Assembly: GCF_003143855.1 (NCBI RefSeq)
Contig: NZ_QFRK01000043.1
Location: forward strand, 14,110 to 78,109
From: Streptomyces sp. NWU339
GTDB lineage: Bacteria; Actinomycetota; Actinomycetes; Streptomycetales; Streptomycetaceae
DNA length: 64,000 nt
Reading direction: 5' to 3'
Shown piece after piece: positions 8,324 to 17,042 of this stretch. Below the pieces are notes generated by a model, which was not told the origin of the DNA, did not search any database, and worked only from the letters and a program-made list of their open reading frames with translations. Position 1 is the stretch's first letter, and each line of letters begins with the position of its first letter. The position numbers and the translations under genes are program-made.

Positions 8324-9738
8324 GACGTTTCCCTCGTGCTCGGACGGGTGGTGAAGGGGCGGGTGCCGGTCAGCTCGTCATAGACCGACAGCGGCCGGCG
8401 GCCGACCTCGATGCGAGTGGCCGCGGCCCGGTTCAGCAGGGCCTGCAAGGGTCCCGTCTCCTCGCCCAGAGGACGCTCGTGGCGGGGCGGGGGTGGGACG
8501 TCGCCGGTGGTGGTGCGGCGCCCCTTGCCGGTGGGCAGGCCGTCCCAGTGGGCCTCTTCGACGACGCGGGCCCCGCGGCCGATCGCCCGCGGGTGGATGG
8601 CCAGCAGCGTTTCGCCGCCGGCGTCCGCGATGGTGGCATGCAGCATGACCTGCGATTTCGTGGCCCGGATCTCCACCAGCTGGCGGGGGCGGACCCGGCG
8701 GGCGGGCACCGAGTAGAGGTTGCCGCCGAAGGCGACCAGGCAGTCCTTGCCGACCGGCCGCAGATGCCGCTCGGCCACCAGATACGGGGTCGGCGGCAGC
8801 GGCCTGAGGGCCGCATGGTCACGGATCGCCCGCTCTCCGATGACCTCCCGGTGCGTCTTGTGGATCTGGGCCCGCCGCTGCGGCACCCAGGCGGCGAACG
8901 CGGCGTCCATCTCCTCGATGGAGGAGAAGGCCCGGCCGGACAGGACGTGGTCGCGGACGATCAGGACCTGGCGTTCGACGCGACCCTTGCCGGTGGGGCG
9001 GTAGGCGGCCAGCACGTCGATGTCGAAGTCGTAGTGGCCGGCGAAGCCGACCGCCTCCGGATGCAGCGGGACCGCCTCGCCCGGGGCGACGTGCCGGCGC
9101 ACGACGGTCTTGGTGCGGTCGTAGACGATCGTCATCGGCACCCCGCCGTAGTGGGCGAAGGCCCGGCGGTGGCAGTCGAAGAAGGTCTGCAGGTCCTGGC
9201 CGGTGGTGAAGCAGCAGAACGGGTCGCGGGAGTACGACAAGGTCATGTGGAAGGAGTAGACCTTCGCGATGCCCAGGTGGGCGAGGATCTTGCCCTCGTC
9301 GCCCCAGTCCACCTGGGCCTGGGCGCCGGGGATGACCTCGAAGCGGCGGTGCATGCCCGCCAGCTCCTTCGGGGTGATGCCGAGTTCCTCGGCGATCCTG
9401 GGGCGGGCTTCCTGGACATAGAGCTTGACGCGCTGGTAGTTGCCGGTGAACCCGTACTCAGCGGCCAGCCGCTCGTGGATCACCGATGCCTTCATCAGGA
9501 CCTCGGCCCGCAGCATCGAGTCGATCAGCGGCGCGAACTCGTCGATCTTTCTTGCCAGGGACCGTCCGTTCGCCGACCGGCGCGGCGGGGTCGCTGGGCC
9601 CGGCGCCGAGAGGTACTTGCGGACCGTCTTGCGGTCCAGCCCCGTCTCCCTGGCGATCTCCGACAGGCTCATCGCCCCGGACTCCAACAGGCCGCGGAAA
9701 CGCCGTAGTTCCAGCCAGCGATGCGGATCCAAGACCAC
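8320..9738 (-). CDS. istA: IstA-type transposase (IS21 family)
   Basis: A 472-residue DDE transposase. The N-terminal helix-turn-helix reads MSLSEIARETGLDRKTVRKYL; the integrase-like core includes AQVDWGDEGKI (first catalytic Asp) and MTIVYDRTKTVV (second Asp). The C-terminal beta-barrel part includes CLVAFGGNLYSVPARRVRPR. Full length for the family and apparently intact. It starts at a GTG at 9738 and its 3' end overlaps istB. Confidence 0.92.
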   Translation of the reverse strand: MVLDPHRWLELRRFRGLLESGAMSLSEIARETGLDRKTVRKYLSAPGPATPPRRSANGRSLARKIDEFAPLIDSMLRAEVLMKASVIHERLAAEYGFTGNYQRVKLYVQEARPRIAEELGITPKELAGMHRRFEVIPGAQAQVDWGDEGKILAHLGIAKVYSFHMTLSYSRDPFCCFTTGQDLQTFFDCHRRAFAHYGGVPMTIVYDRTKTVVRRHVAPGEAVPLHPEAVGFAGHYDFDIDVLAAYRPTGKGRVERQVLIVRDHVLSGRAFSSIEEMDAAFAAWVPQRRAQIHKTHREVIGERAIRDHAALRPLPPTPYLVAERHLRPVGKDCLVAFGGNLYSVPARRVRPRQLVEIRATKSQVMLHATIADAGGETLLAIHPRAIGRGARVVEEAHWDGLPTGKGRRTTTGDVPPPPRHERPLGEETGPLQALLNRAAATRIEVGRRPLSVYDELTGTRPFTTRPSTRETS

Positions 9739-9838
9739 CGTCGACCGCCCCTCCGCCGCCTACACCGACCAAGCAGCAGAGTGCCGAGCAGTACCCCTCA
9801 GCGCATCAGGAACTGGCCGCGTTCATCCGTACGCGGGT

Positions 9839-10402
9839 GGGGACGTTCACGTGTACGCCGACACCCGGGGCGCCCACTACATCCTCGTCGTCAAGGGCAA
9901 CCAGAAAAAGCTCCGCCGCCGGCTACGGCGACTGCCCTGGCACGAGGTCCCGCTTCAGCACCGCACCCGCGAACGGGCGCACGGGCGAGGCGAGATACGC
10001 CGCCTCAAAGTCTGCACAGTCCGGCCGGGCCTGCTCTTTCCGCACGCCGTCCAGGCCATCGAGGTCAAGCGCCGTCGCACGAACCGCACGACCTCAAAGA
10101 CCACCATCAAGACGATCTACGCGGTCACCAGCCTCACCCCCGAGCAGGCCACCGCGTCCCAGCTCGCCGAGCTGATCCGTGGGCACTGGCAGGTCGAGGC
10201 CCTGCACCACGTGCGGGACGTGACCTTCGCCGAGGACACCTCCCGCGTCCGCACCGGAACCGCGCCCCGCGCGATGGCGACCTTCCGCAACCTCGCCATC
10301 GGCCTCATCCGCCAGGCCGGCTGGACGAACATCGCCGCCGCCACCGACCACTACCGGTCACGGACCGACCACGCACTCCAACTACTCGATCTTGAAACCT
10401 GA
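9839..10402 (+). pseudogene. ISAs1-type transposase, C-terminal remnant
   Basis: The frame reads YADTRGAHYILVVKGNQKKL, then IYAVTSLTPEQATASQLAEL, IRGHWQVEALHHVRDVTF and RTGTAPRAMATFRNLAIGL, the conserved C-terminal half of ISAs1-family transposases (GAHY-VKGNQ, IRGHW-VE, HHVRDVTF-ED). The N-terminal half is absent: upstream sequence belongs to the IS21 element or is unrecognisable. It faces opposite to the IS21 genes. This is a dead fragment, probably truncated by the IS21 insertion or by an associated deletion. Confidence 0.75.
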
Positions 10403-10582
10403 GAACGCATCAGCCCTGGGCTCATGCCCAGAACGCGGCGGCGAAGCAAGCTGTACAGCAAGGAAGTACAGCAACCGCACCAACCAGCCTCGACCAGTAG
10501 TGCCTCCGAGGGGCCATGAAGCGGCCTGTATGACCGTCACCGACCGGCCCACATAGAGCTACGGATCAGAAGGTTTCGCCCC

Positions 10583-10864
10583 TCAACCGTTCTCTTGGTC
10601 CTTTGTCTCCTGCGCCCGCGAAGTGCGACTGCGAAACCGCTCCAGTACGACGGTGCCCCCGAGCACAAGGCCGATGGAGATGACCTTGCTCGCCCCGTAG
10701 CCGACCGTCGAGTTGTCCGCAGCGCCGGACGACCCGAGAAAAAGCCACAACGTCCAGGCGATCCCGACGATGACAAGGATGACGGCTCCCACCGGGCCGA
10801 TGCCCCACCACCAGGGTGCCTGGGGATGCAGGTCGTCAGACTGGCCGCGTGCGTCGTTTGTCAT
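10583..10864 (-). CDS. Small two-helix membrane protein, unknown function
   Basis: A 93-residue protein beginning MTNDARGQSDDLHPQAPWWW. It has two predicted membrane helices, roughly WWGIGPVGAVILVIVGIAWT and VISIGLVLGGTVVLERF, and a charged C-terminal tail. The ATG at 10864-10862 has GGAGAGCC just upstream, better than an ATG 21 codons earlier. Family unknown. It stands alone between transposon remnants and may be a strain-specific membrane protein. Confidence 0.6.
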   Translation of the reverse strand: MTNDARGQSDDLHPQAPWWWGIGPVGAVILVIVGIAWTLWLFLGSSGAADNSTVGYGASKVISIGLVLGGTVVLERFRSRTSRAQETKDQENG

Positions 10865-10929
10865 GGACGGCTCTCCTTGTCGTGAGGCGAGTAGCGCTTC
10901 GCGGGCCTGCCACGAAGCAGTGATCAAAA

Positions 10930-11324
10930 GGACGCCCGGCGTGCTCTCCTTGGTTCCGGGGCACCGCAGGTCAAAGCACTCCGCCGCGTGTGTTCGATTT
11001 TCAACAACCGGACAAAGCCAACCCTGGCCCTGGTCTCAGTTCTGGTCTCATTCGCAGGCGTACCGCCCCGTCCGGATGAGTACCGGCGCAGGGCAAGCTT
11101 TAAGGCGGTGAGCCCGCATAGACGCATGTGAACGGCTCCGTACAGCCCTCCGAGGGACATGAGCACACTTGGAAAGCGTGCACCCAGAAGAACGCTCCCG
11201 ACGTACTGACCCGCGTGCGCCTGCATCGCCTGACGCCGCCGACCGTGCGCCCTGCCCTGTGCTGGCTACGTGCCACACGCTGGATGCCTGGACGCGAAGC
11301 GGACCAACGGGGAGGGGAGAGACC
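10930..11324. other. Intergenic stretch, nothing recognised
   Basis: About 400 bases between the small membrane protein and the small Cys protein. No family-like coding sequence, RNA gene or obvious hairpin was found. Confidence 0.3.
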
Positions 11325-11459
11325 GTGGGTGAGTGGAAGCAGGGGAAGTGCGGTTGGCCGACGGCGGCCGGAGGTCACTGTCAGAACAAGACGCTAACCT
11401 CGCGCTTTCACGAGGTGGGGTGTCCGATGCTTGATCAAATAAGCGGAGAGTGCTCCTGA
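11325..11459 (+). CDS. Short Cys/His-containing peptide (44 aa), possible zinc-binding protein
   Basis: A GTG at 11325 follows the strong purine-rich GGGGAGGGGAGAG and opens a 44-codon frame with EWKQGKCGWPTAAGGHCQNK, then FHEVGCPMLDQISGECS. Four Cys and two His in so short a protein suggest a metal-binding knuckle; CGWPT followed by C resembles small actinobacterial zinc-finger peptides. The excellent ribosome binding site is the main support. It ends 40 bases before an IS1380-type transposase frame. A coincidental frame is possible. Confidence 0.4.
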   Translation: MGEWKQGKCGWPTAAGGHCQNKTLTSRFHEVGCPMLDQISGECS

Positions 11460-11498
11460 CCTGCAACGATGGGACTTGTCTAGGGTCCTGTTGGCTGC

Positions 11499-12368
11499 AT
11501 GGAAAGAAGCACTCTCCAGGTGAAGAAGCGTATCGGGTCGTACCCCCGTGTCCGCATCGAGGGCGACGGCCGGGCGGGGGTCTCGCAGGCCGGGGGCGTG
11601 CTGCTGGTCGAGACCGTCCGCAAGGCCGGCTTGAACACCGCGATATCAGCGGCGCTGACGCCGTGGCGGAAGGCTCGGGCGGTGCACGATCCGGGCAAGA
11701 TCCTGCTGGACGTGGCCCTGGCGGTCGCGCTGGGCGGGGACTGCCTCGCGGATGTCGAGGTGCTGCGGGCCGAGCCGGCCGTGTTCGGGCCGGTCGCCTC
11801 CGACCCGACGGTCTCCCGCCTCATCGACGTCCTCGCAGCCTCCGGGGAGAAGGCCCTGCGGGCCATCCGTGCCGCGCGGGCTGAAGTCCGCCAACATGTC
11901 TGGCGGTTGGCCGGCCGGGAAGCGCCTGATGCGGGCGGGACGGTGACCGTGGACCTCGACGGGGTGCTGGTGATCGCGCACTCGGACAAGGAGGACGCCG
12001 CACCCACGTGGAAGCGAACCTACGGCCACCACCCGCTGATGGGGTTCGTCGACCACGGACCGGGCGGCACGGGTGAACCGGTCGCGGCCCTGCTCAGACC
12101 GGGCAACGCGGGATCGAACACGGCGGTCGACCACATCACCGTCGCCCAACTGGCCCTGGCCCACAATCTGACCCGCGCCGCCGGCACCCTGGCCGGAACG
12201 TTCCACGCGAGAGCCGTCACCGCCACGATCCGTGACCACCTGATCAACGTGCCCGCCCGCCTGGCCCGCTCTGCCCGCCGCCTCACTCTGCACCTGCCCG
12301 AACGCTGGCCCTGGAGCGAGGACTTCACCCAGCTGTTCAGCACGGTGCATGCACCGCCGGCCCGCTGA
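11499..12368 (+). pseudogene. IS1380-type transposase with an internal deletion
   Basis: The first ~225 codons match the N-terminal part of IS1380-family transposases (SDPTVSRLIDVL, VTVDLDGVLVIAHSDKEDA, TYGHHPLMGFVDHG). After the residues LAHNL the frame jumps to sequence typical of the extreme C-terminus (HLINVPARLARSARRLTLHL, ERWPWSEDFTQLF). Full-length members are roughly 460 residues, whereas this frame encodes 289, so around 170 residues that should hold the remaining catalytic core are missing. The junction keeps the frame open. It is a non-autonomous relic. Terminal repeats were not identified. Confidence 0.75.
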
Positions 12369-12938
12369 CGCTCCCTTACCGGCCTGCCCGAAAGGGCCCG
12401 AGACCTGTGGACAAAGTGGAAGAGCTGGGCAGACCAGCGGCCACTCCATGCCCGAATCCGCAACTCAGCTCCGACACGGCCTGCACGACGCCGAAACGAT
12501 CAACCGGAAATCAAGCCGGTGGATCCGGGCTCAGTCCGGTCCCTCCTGGCCGAGCATGGCCGCACCGATCCGCCCTCGACGGCCAGGTTGCCCTTGCGGT
12601 CTGCATTGTGGGCGCGGCATGAAGACGCCACACCCTGATCATCTTATGAGTAACATGCCGGATCAGCTGCTCGTTGTCGACCGGAGCGAAATGCCCTGCT
12701 TCCCTTGGTTCCCAGTGTGCCTGGCGTGGCCGTGTTCCGTTTCTCGGCGCGAACCTGCAGCGGGACGGACTCCTGGGAGCGCGGAGTTCCGGGAAGCAGG
12801 CCGTCCCACGCGGTGGCCTGCAGACGTGCGCGCCTCTCCCTTACCCACATCGCCAGGTCTGCCTGTCGGGCGTGAGCTTCCGCTGAATCGCCCGATGCCG
12901 GCCGGGGCCTGGCTCTGACCTCCAAGGACCCCCTATCC
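12369..12938. other. Non-coding stretch between IS remnant and conservon
   Basis: About 570 bases with no convincing gene on either strand. The rightmost part must carry the conservon promoter; AAGGAC at 12923-12928 is the likely ribosome binding site for cvnA. The rest may be eroded IS flank. Confidence 0.35.
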
Positions 12939-14291
12939 GTGACATCGAATCCCGAAGCTGCCCTTGCGGTGCTGGGTGCGACAACCGCGGCGGGCGCCGT
13001 CGCCGCAGTGGCTCTGGCCAGATCTCGCGCGGTCCTGTCGCGTCGCTGTGCGGCGCTAACCCGGCAAATCGCGGAACAGAATGAGGCGTTGGCAACCCTC
13101 CGGGCCCGCGAGAGGGCGCAGTTCGAAGAACTGCGCCACCTGGTGAACAGTCGGCTGCCCGCCGCTGCTCTGCACTTGATCAGTGATCACCATCCCGTGC
13201 CCGACGGCCTGTTGAACGACAACAGCGACTTCGCGGCACAGGCCCAGGCGGCGCACGACCTGTTCGTGGAGACACTGATCGGTGAGCGCGACCGTATCGA
13301 CTCCGCCGCCCGGGCGGCACTGCGCGGCGCCTGCACGGCCATCCAGGCCCAGAGCTTCCGGCTGCAGACGCTCATCGACGAGCTGCAGCGCGACTGCCGC
13401 GACCCGGAGGTCGTCAGGGAGTATTTTCGTATCGACCAGCTCAACGAACAGGTCCTCCGGCTGGTGCAGAAAGCAGCCATCGTGAGTGGTTCGTGGCCCG
13501 GCCTGGTCCGGCCGGACACCCACCTCCCGGACGTCGTCGCGGGAGCCACGTCGCGTCTGAACGGATTCGAGCGGATCCAGGTCCACACCAAACTGCTGGC
13601 CGGCGGGGTGGGCATTGTCGGCCGGGCCGCAGAACCGGTGGCGGTGGCCTGCGCCGAGCTGATGGCGAACGCGCTGGAGTCCTCACGGGGTGACTTGGCG
13701 GTGGAGGTCACCCTTCTGCAGACGGACAACGGCAACGTGTGCATCCAGATCGACGACGCCGGCAAGGGTATGACCCGCGAGTCCGTCGCGCGCGGCACCC
13801 GGCTGGTGACCGGCGAGAACGCCGGCAAGCTGCTGCTCACTGAGCTGGGCGACCCTCCGGCTCTGGGTTTCGCGGCTATCGGACAGCTGGTCGCCGACCA
13901 CGGCTTCCACGTGTCCGTCGATCAGGTCTCCCCCTATGGCGGGGTCCGTGCCGTGCTGGCGGTTCCGAAGCATCTGCTGACCACCATCGATGAGCAGGCG
14001 GAGCCGCCGTCGGCGATGGCCGCCCTGCCGGCCCCGGCGCCGCGCAAGCCCGTACCTCCTGCCGCCGTGGAGCCCGGGGAGGGATTGCGTGACGTCAGCG
14101 CGCCGTCTCTACGTGACGCCAGCGGGCTGCCCCAGCGCCGCCGCCGGAGCGGATCCTCCCGTGGCCGCTCTCTGACCCGTACGGCTCGACCAGTGGACCC
14201 GGATGCGGCTGGCGCCGCATGGGGTGACTTCGAGCAGGCTGTTGCCGCCGGACGTGACGCAACCGACTCTGAGAACAAGGACAAGTCTTGA
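12939..14291 (+). CDS. cvnA: Conservon sensor-kinase-like protein CvnA
   Basis: A 450-residue membrane-anchored protein with an N-terminal hydrophobic helix (about residues 6-28), a coiled-coil-like region rich in Glu/Arg, and a histidine-kinase-type ATPase domain: N-box ACAELMANALES near residue 235, G1 box DDAGKGM near 272, and a G2-like GFAAIGQL near 310. The C-terminal ~110 residues are Pro/Ala/Arg-rich and probably disordered. It is the first gene of a conservon. In these systems CvnA-D form a membrane-associated complex resembling eukaryotic G-protein signalling (established for S. coelicolor/S. griseus cvn9). The GTG start at 12939 has AAGGAC upstream. The TTG start of cvnB overlaps its stop. 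Input signal unknown. Confidence 0.87.
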   Translation: MTSNPEAALAVLGATTAAGAVAAVALARSRAVLSRRCAALTRQIAEQNEALATLRARERAQFEELRHLVNSRLPAAALHLISDHHPVPDGLLNDNSDFAAQAQAAHDLFVETLIGERDRIDSAARAALRGACTAIQAQSFRLQTLIDELQRDCRDPEVVREYFRIDQLNEQVLRLVQKAAIVSGSWPGLVRPDTHLPDVVAGATSRLNGFERIQVHTKLLAGGVGIVGRAAEPVAVACAELMANALESSRGDLAVEVTLLQTDNGNVCIQIDDAGKGMTRESVARGTRLVTGENAGKLLLTELGDPPALGFAAIGQLVADHGFHVSVDQVSPYGGVRAVLAVPKHLLTTIDEQAEPPSAMAALPAPAPRKPVPPAAVEPGEGLRDVSAPSLRDASGLPQRRRRSGSSRGRSLTRTARPVDPDAAGAAWGDFEQAVAAGRDATDSENKDKS

Positions 14292-14722
14292 CCCAGTCAA
14301 CTCTCAGCGAGCAGATCCCCGACCCGTCCTGGGTCCTGGGCCCGATCATCGAGATCGGCGTCCGGCATGCTCTGATCCTTTCCGCCGACGGCATCGTCGT
14401 CGGAGCCTCGGGCAGCCTCGGCCGCGATGACTCCGAAGGTATGGCGGCCATGGTGTCCGCCCTGCACGGCGCCGCGCGCGCGGCGGCCGTCGTCTCGCTC
14501 GAGGCCCCCGAGGAGACTCCGATCTCCACCATCACGGTCCAACTCGACGCCTCTGGGACGCTTATGGTCATGCCAGCCGGCGGAGCCAACGCGTTCATCG
14601 CCGCTTCCTTCGGCACCGATGTGCCGATGAACATCGTCGCGCACACCCTCGCGCGGCAGGCGAAGAACCTCGGCGAGGCGCTGATGTCCGTACCCACGCG
14701 TTCCCATGGCCCGTCCTCATGA
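14288..14722 (+). CDS. cvnB: Conservon roadblock/LC7 protein CvnB
   Basis: A 144-residue Roadblock/LC7-domain protein, seen in the HALILSADGIVVGASGSLGR strand-helix pattern and the STITVQLDASGTLMVMPAGG core. Such proteins modulate small GTPases; in conservons CvnB works with CvnD. It starts at TTG 14288, overlapping the cvnA stop by 4 bases (TTGA), and its end overlaps cvnC by 4 bases, giving tight translational coupling. Confidence 0.88.
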   Translation: MTQSTLSEQIPDPSWVLGPIIEIGVRHALILSADGIVVGASGSLGRDDSEGMAAMVSALHGAARAAAVVSLEAPEETPISTITVQLDASGTLMVMPAGGANAFIAASFGTDVPMNIVAHTLARQAKNLGEALMSVPTRSHGPSS

Positions 14723-15090
14723 GCCCGGGCCCGGCGCGACGACTGGTCCCCAGTTACCTGGCCACCGGAGGCATCAGCGCTCCCGAGCACAGCACGTTCG
14801 AAGACCTGACGGCGTTAACCGCCACGGGCCGACCCGCGCTGCCCCATCACACGCCCGCCCATCAACGACTTCTCGACCTGGTCAGTGACGGCGGGCTGAC
14901 CGTGATGGAGATCGCGGGCTATCTGCGTCTTCCGATCGGCGTGGTGAAGATGCTCGCCGCGCAGCTGGTGTCCGACGGTCACCTGCGTGCCGCTGCGCCG
15001 CTTCCGGACGCCCTTGCTCCCACCGCTCACGCCGGACGGCCCAGCAGGGCCCTCCTGGAGGAGGTTATGCATGGGCTCCTCGCCCTCTAG
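14719..15090 (+). CDS. cvnC: Conservon DUF742 protein CvnC
   Basis: A 123-residue DUF742 protein. The core reads RRLVPSYLATGG followed by a winged-helix-like segment, LTVMEIAGYLRLPIGVVKML and LVSDGHLR. This is the standard third gene of conservons, between the roadblock protein and the GTPase. It starts at ATG 14719 overlapping cvnB, and its 3' end overlaps the cvnD start by 20 bases. Confidence 0.88.
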   Translation: MSPGPARRLVPSYLATGGISAPEHSTFEDLTALTATGRPALPHHTPAHQRLLDLVSDGGLTVMEIAGYLRLPIGVVKMLAAQLVSDGHLRAAAPLPDALAPTAHAGRPSRALLEEVMHGLLAL

Positions 15091-15667
15091 TGCGCCGGTC
15101 TACCTGCCGGACTCGAACCACGAACGGGTGAAGATCCTAGTGGCCGGGCCGTTCGGTATCGGTAAGACCACGATGATCCGCACCCTGTCGGAGATTCCGA
15201 GCCTCCACACCGAGGAGGTCATGACCGACGCGGCGGCCCATGTCGACGAGCTTGCGGTCGCGGACAAGAAGACCACCACGGTGGCCATCGACTTCGGCCG
15301 TCTCACCATCGCCCAGGGGCGAATCGTCCTGTACCTGTTCGGCACGCCCGGGCAGCGGCGGTTCAAGCCCCTGTGGAGCGACTACGCCCGTGGTGCCCTG
15401 GGCGCACTCGTCATCGTGGACACCCGGAGACTGGCCGACTCCTTCGAGGTCATGGACCTCATAGAGGAGACCGGCCTGGACTACGCCGTAGCTGTGAACC
15501 AATTCCCAGAATCCCCCAGTTATGACGAGGAAACCCTGCGCGGCAAGCTCGATGTCGAGGATCACACCCCCTTGGTCATCTGCGATGCGCGCGACTGGGA
15601 CTCCAGCCTCAACGCGCTGCGAACGCTGGCCGCCCACCTCGTAACCCGTGCCGGAGGCAATCTGTGA
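15071..15667 (+). CDS. cvnD: Conservon GTP-binding protein CvnD
   Basis: A 198-residue small GTPase-like protein. The P-loop GPFGIGKTTMI begins near residue 25; IVLYLFGTPGQRRF is the DxxG-equivalent region, and VAVNQF occupies the base-recognition (NKxD-like) position in the altered form usual for CvnD proteins. I chose ATG 15071 (MGSSPSSAPVYLPDSNHERV) rather than the longer open frame from 14987, because the shorter version matches family length and the usual overlap with cvnC. It probably acts as the switch of the conservon, coupled to the P450 encoded next (GTGA overlap). Confidence 0.88.
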   Translation: MGSSPSSAPVYLPDSNHERVKILVAGPFGIGKTTMIRTLSEIPSLHTEEVMTDAAAHVDELAVADKKTTTVAIDFGRLTIAQGRIVLYLFGTPGQRRFKPLWSDYARGALGALVIVDTRRLADSFEVMDLIEETGLDYAVAVNQFPESPSYDEETLRGKLDVEDHTPLVICDARDWDSSLNALRTLAAHLVTRAGGNL

Positions 15668-16902
15668 CGACCGCTCCCAACGCTGTTCCGCTGTACGGAC
15701 CGGAGCATGCCGCCGACCCTCAGCGCAGCTACCAACTGCTGCGAGCGCAGGGGCCGGTGGGCCGCGCCGAGATCGATCCTGGCGTCGTCGTGTGGGTGGT
15801 CACCGACTACCGGGCCGCTCTCGACCTGTTGCAGGACCCCGGCACCTGGACCAAGGACACCCGGGGCTGGGACACGACGGTGCCGGCGAACAGTCCGGTC
15901 AAGGAGCCCTTGCAGTGGCGGCCCAGCCTGTTCTTCGCCGACGGCGAGGAACATGCGCATCTGCGGAAGGTCATCACCGACAGTTTCGCGCTCCTCGACC
16001 CCCAGTACCTGCGGGACGTGACGCGGCGTCACGCAGGCATCCTTCTGGACGAGTTCGCCCATGTGGGACGGGCGGACCTGGTCGCCCAGTACGCCCGTAG
16101 GCTGCCGCTCATGGTCCTGAACACTTTGTTCGGCATGCCGGACGAGGGCGCGGACCAGCTCATGTCGGCGATCGAGGCGCTGATGAGTACGGTCCCACAG
16201 GCCAAGGAGGCGGGCGAGCAGGCCCTCACCGCCTATCTGGGCGGCCTCTACGCCATGAAGAGCGCGCGGCGCGGCCGCGACCTCACCTCCTGGTTCATCG
16301 ACCACCCGCACAAGCTCAGCCCGGAGGAGGTGATCAACCAGGTACTGATCACTCAGGGCGCGGCCTACGGCACGCTGGCGGGCCTGATCGCCAACACCCT
16401 CGCGCAGATCCTCTCCGACCAGCGGTACCGGGGCACTCTCACCACCGGGAGTCTGCCCATCAGGCACGCCATCGACGAGGTGCTCTGGGCGGACCCGCCG
16501 CTGGCCATGTACAGCCTCCACCGCGCACGGCGCGCCGTCACGTTCCACGGGCGCGCCATCGAGGCCGGAGAACCCGTCATGGTCTCCTACGCGGCGGTCA
16601 ACACCTGCCCCCACACCGGTCAGGTGACCGACGAGCAGCGCTCCGACCACAAGGCACACCTCGCCTTCGCGGCCGGTCCGCACTCCTGCCCCGCCGAGGA
16701 CATCGTGTTCGTGGTGTCGGTCGCGGCCATCGAGCGGCTGATGGGCAGGCTGCCGGACATCGAACTCACCGTCCCGGCTGCCACTCTGACGTACCAGCCA
16801 GGCCCCATCTATCGCGTCCTCACCTCACTGCCCTGCCGTTTCACTCCGCAGACACCGGATTCCCGGAGATCAACTCTGGGTAGCGTCCCCGTGTCCGCCT
16901 GA
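15664..16902 (+). CDS. Conservon cytochrome P450, CYP157-like, lacking the ExxR motif
   Basis: A 412-residue P450-fold protein. The heme loop is AFAAGPHSCPAED with Cys342 as presumed axial ligand. The K-helix, expected to carry ExxR, reads DEVLW at residues 271-275, so the invariant Arg is absent. The I-helix QGAAYGTLAG also lacks the usual acid-alcohol pair. P450s of conservons, especially CYP157, are known for missing ExxR, so I assign it there. Its GTG start overlaps the cvnD stop, making it the fifth conservon gene. It may be a heme-dependent signalling or scaffold component rather than a standard monooxygenase. A strong hairpin follows at 16947. Confidence 0.85.
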   Translation: MTTAPNAVPLYGPEHAADPQRSYQLLRAQGPVGRAEIDPGVVVWVVTDYRAALDLLQDPGTWTKDTRGWDTTVPANSPVKEPLQWRPSLFFADGEEHAHLRKVITDSFALLDPQYLRDVTRRHAGILLDEFAHVGRADLVAQYARRLPLMVLNTLFGMPDEGADQLMSAIEALMSTVPQAKEAGEQALTAYLGGLYAMKSARRGRDLTSWFIDHPHKLSPEEVINQVLITQGAAYGTLAGLIANTLAQILSDQRYRGTLTTGSLPIRHAIDEVLWADPPLAMYSLHRARRAVTFHGRAIEAGEPVMVSYAAVNTCPHTGQVTDEQRSDHKAHLAFAAGPHSCPAEDIVFVVSVAAIERLMGRLPDIELTVPAATLTYQPGPIYRVLTSLPCRFTPQTPDSRRSTLGSVPVSA

Positions 16903-16946
16903 TCTACATCACCAACACCGACACCAACACCAACAGCTGACCGACC

Positions 16947-16970
16947 GCCCCCGGGTGCACACCCGGGGGC
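16947..16970 (+). terminator. Strong GC hairpin after the conservon operon
   Basis: GCCCCCGGGTG and CACCCGGGGGC form a near-perfect stem with a minimal central loop, 45 bases after the P450 stop. There is no long T-tract (TGTTCT follows), which is common for Streptomyces terminators. It probably separates the conservon from the diterpene operon, at least partly. Confidence 0.7.
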
Positions 16971-17042
16971 CGTGTTCTGCCTGCCCACGGGGAAAGGGCG
17001 ATTTTGCCTGGGATTCTCCCTTCAAGGAAGGTACGTGCGTCG

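Larger units (their letters stand above)
7551..9800 (-). mobile_element. IS21-family insertion sequence with intact istA and istB
   Basis: The element contains a complete istA transposase gene and the overlapping istB helper ATPase gene, both leftward. It sits between an IS1182-type remnant on the left and an ISAs1-type remnant on the right. I could not recognise the terminal inverted repeats with confidence, so the outer boundaries are approximate. Both coding frames are open at full length, so the element may still be mobile. Confidence 0.7.

Noticed and set aside
16903..17042. A gene between the conservon P450 and the GGPP synthase
   Set aside because: Only a repeated ACCAACACC-like stretch and the hairpin are present; no frame with a start and family-like sequence.
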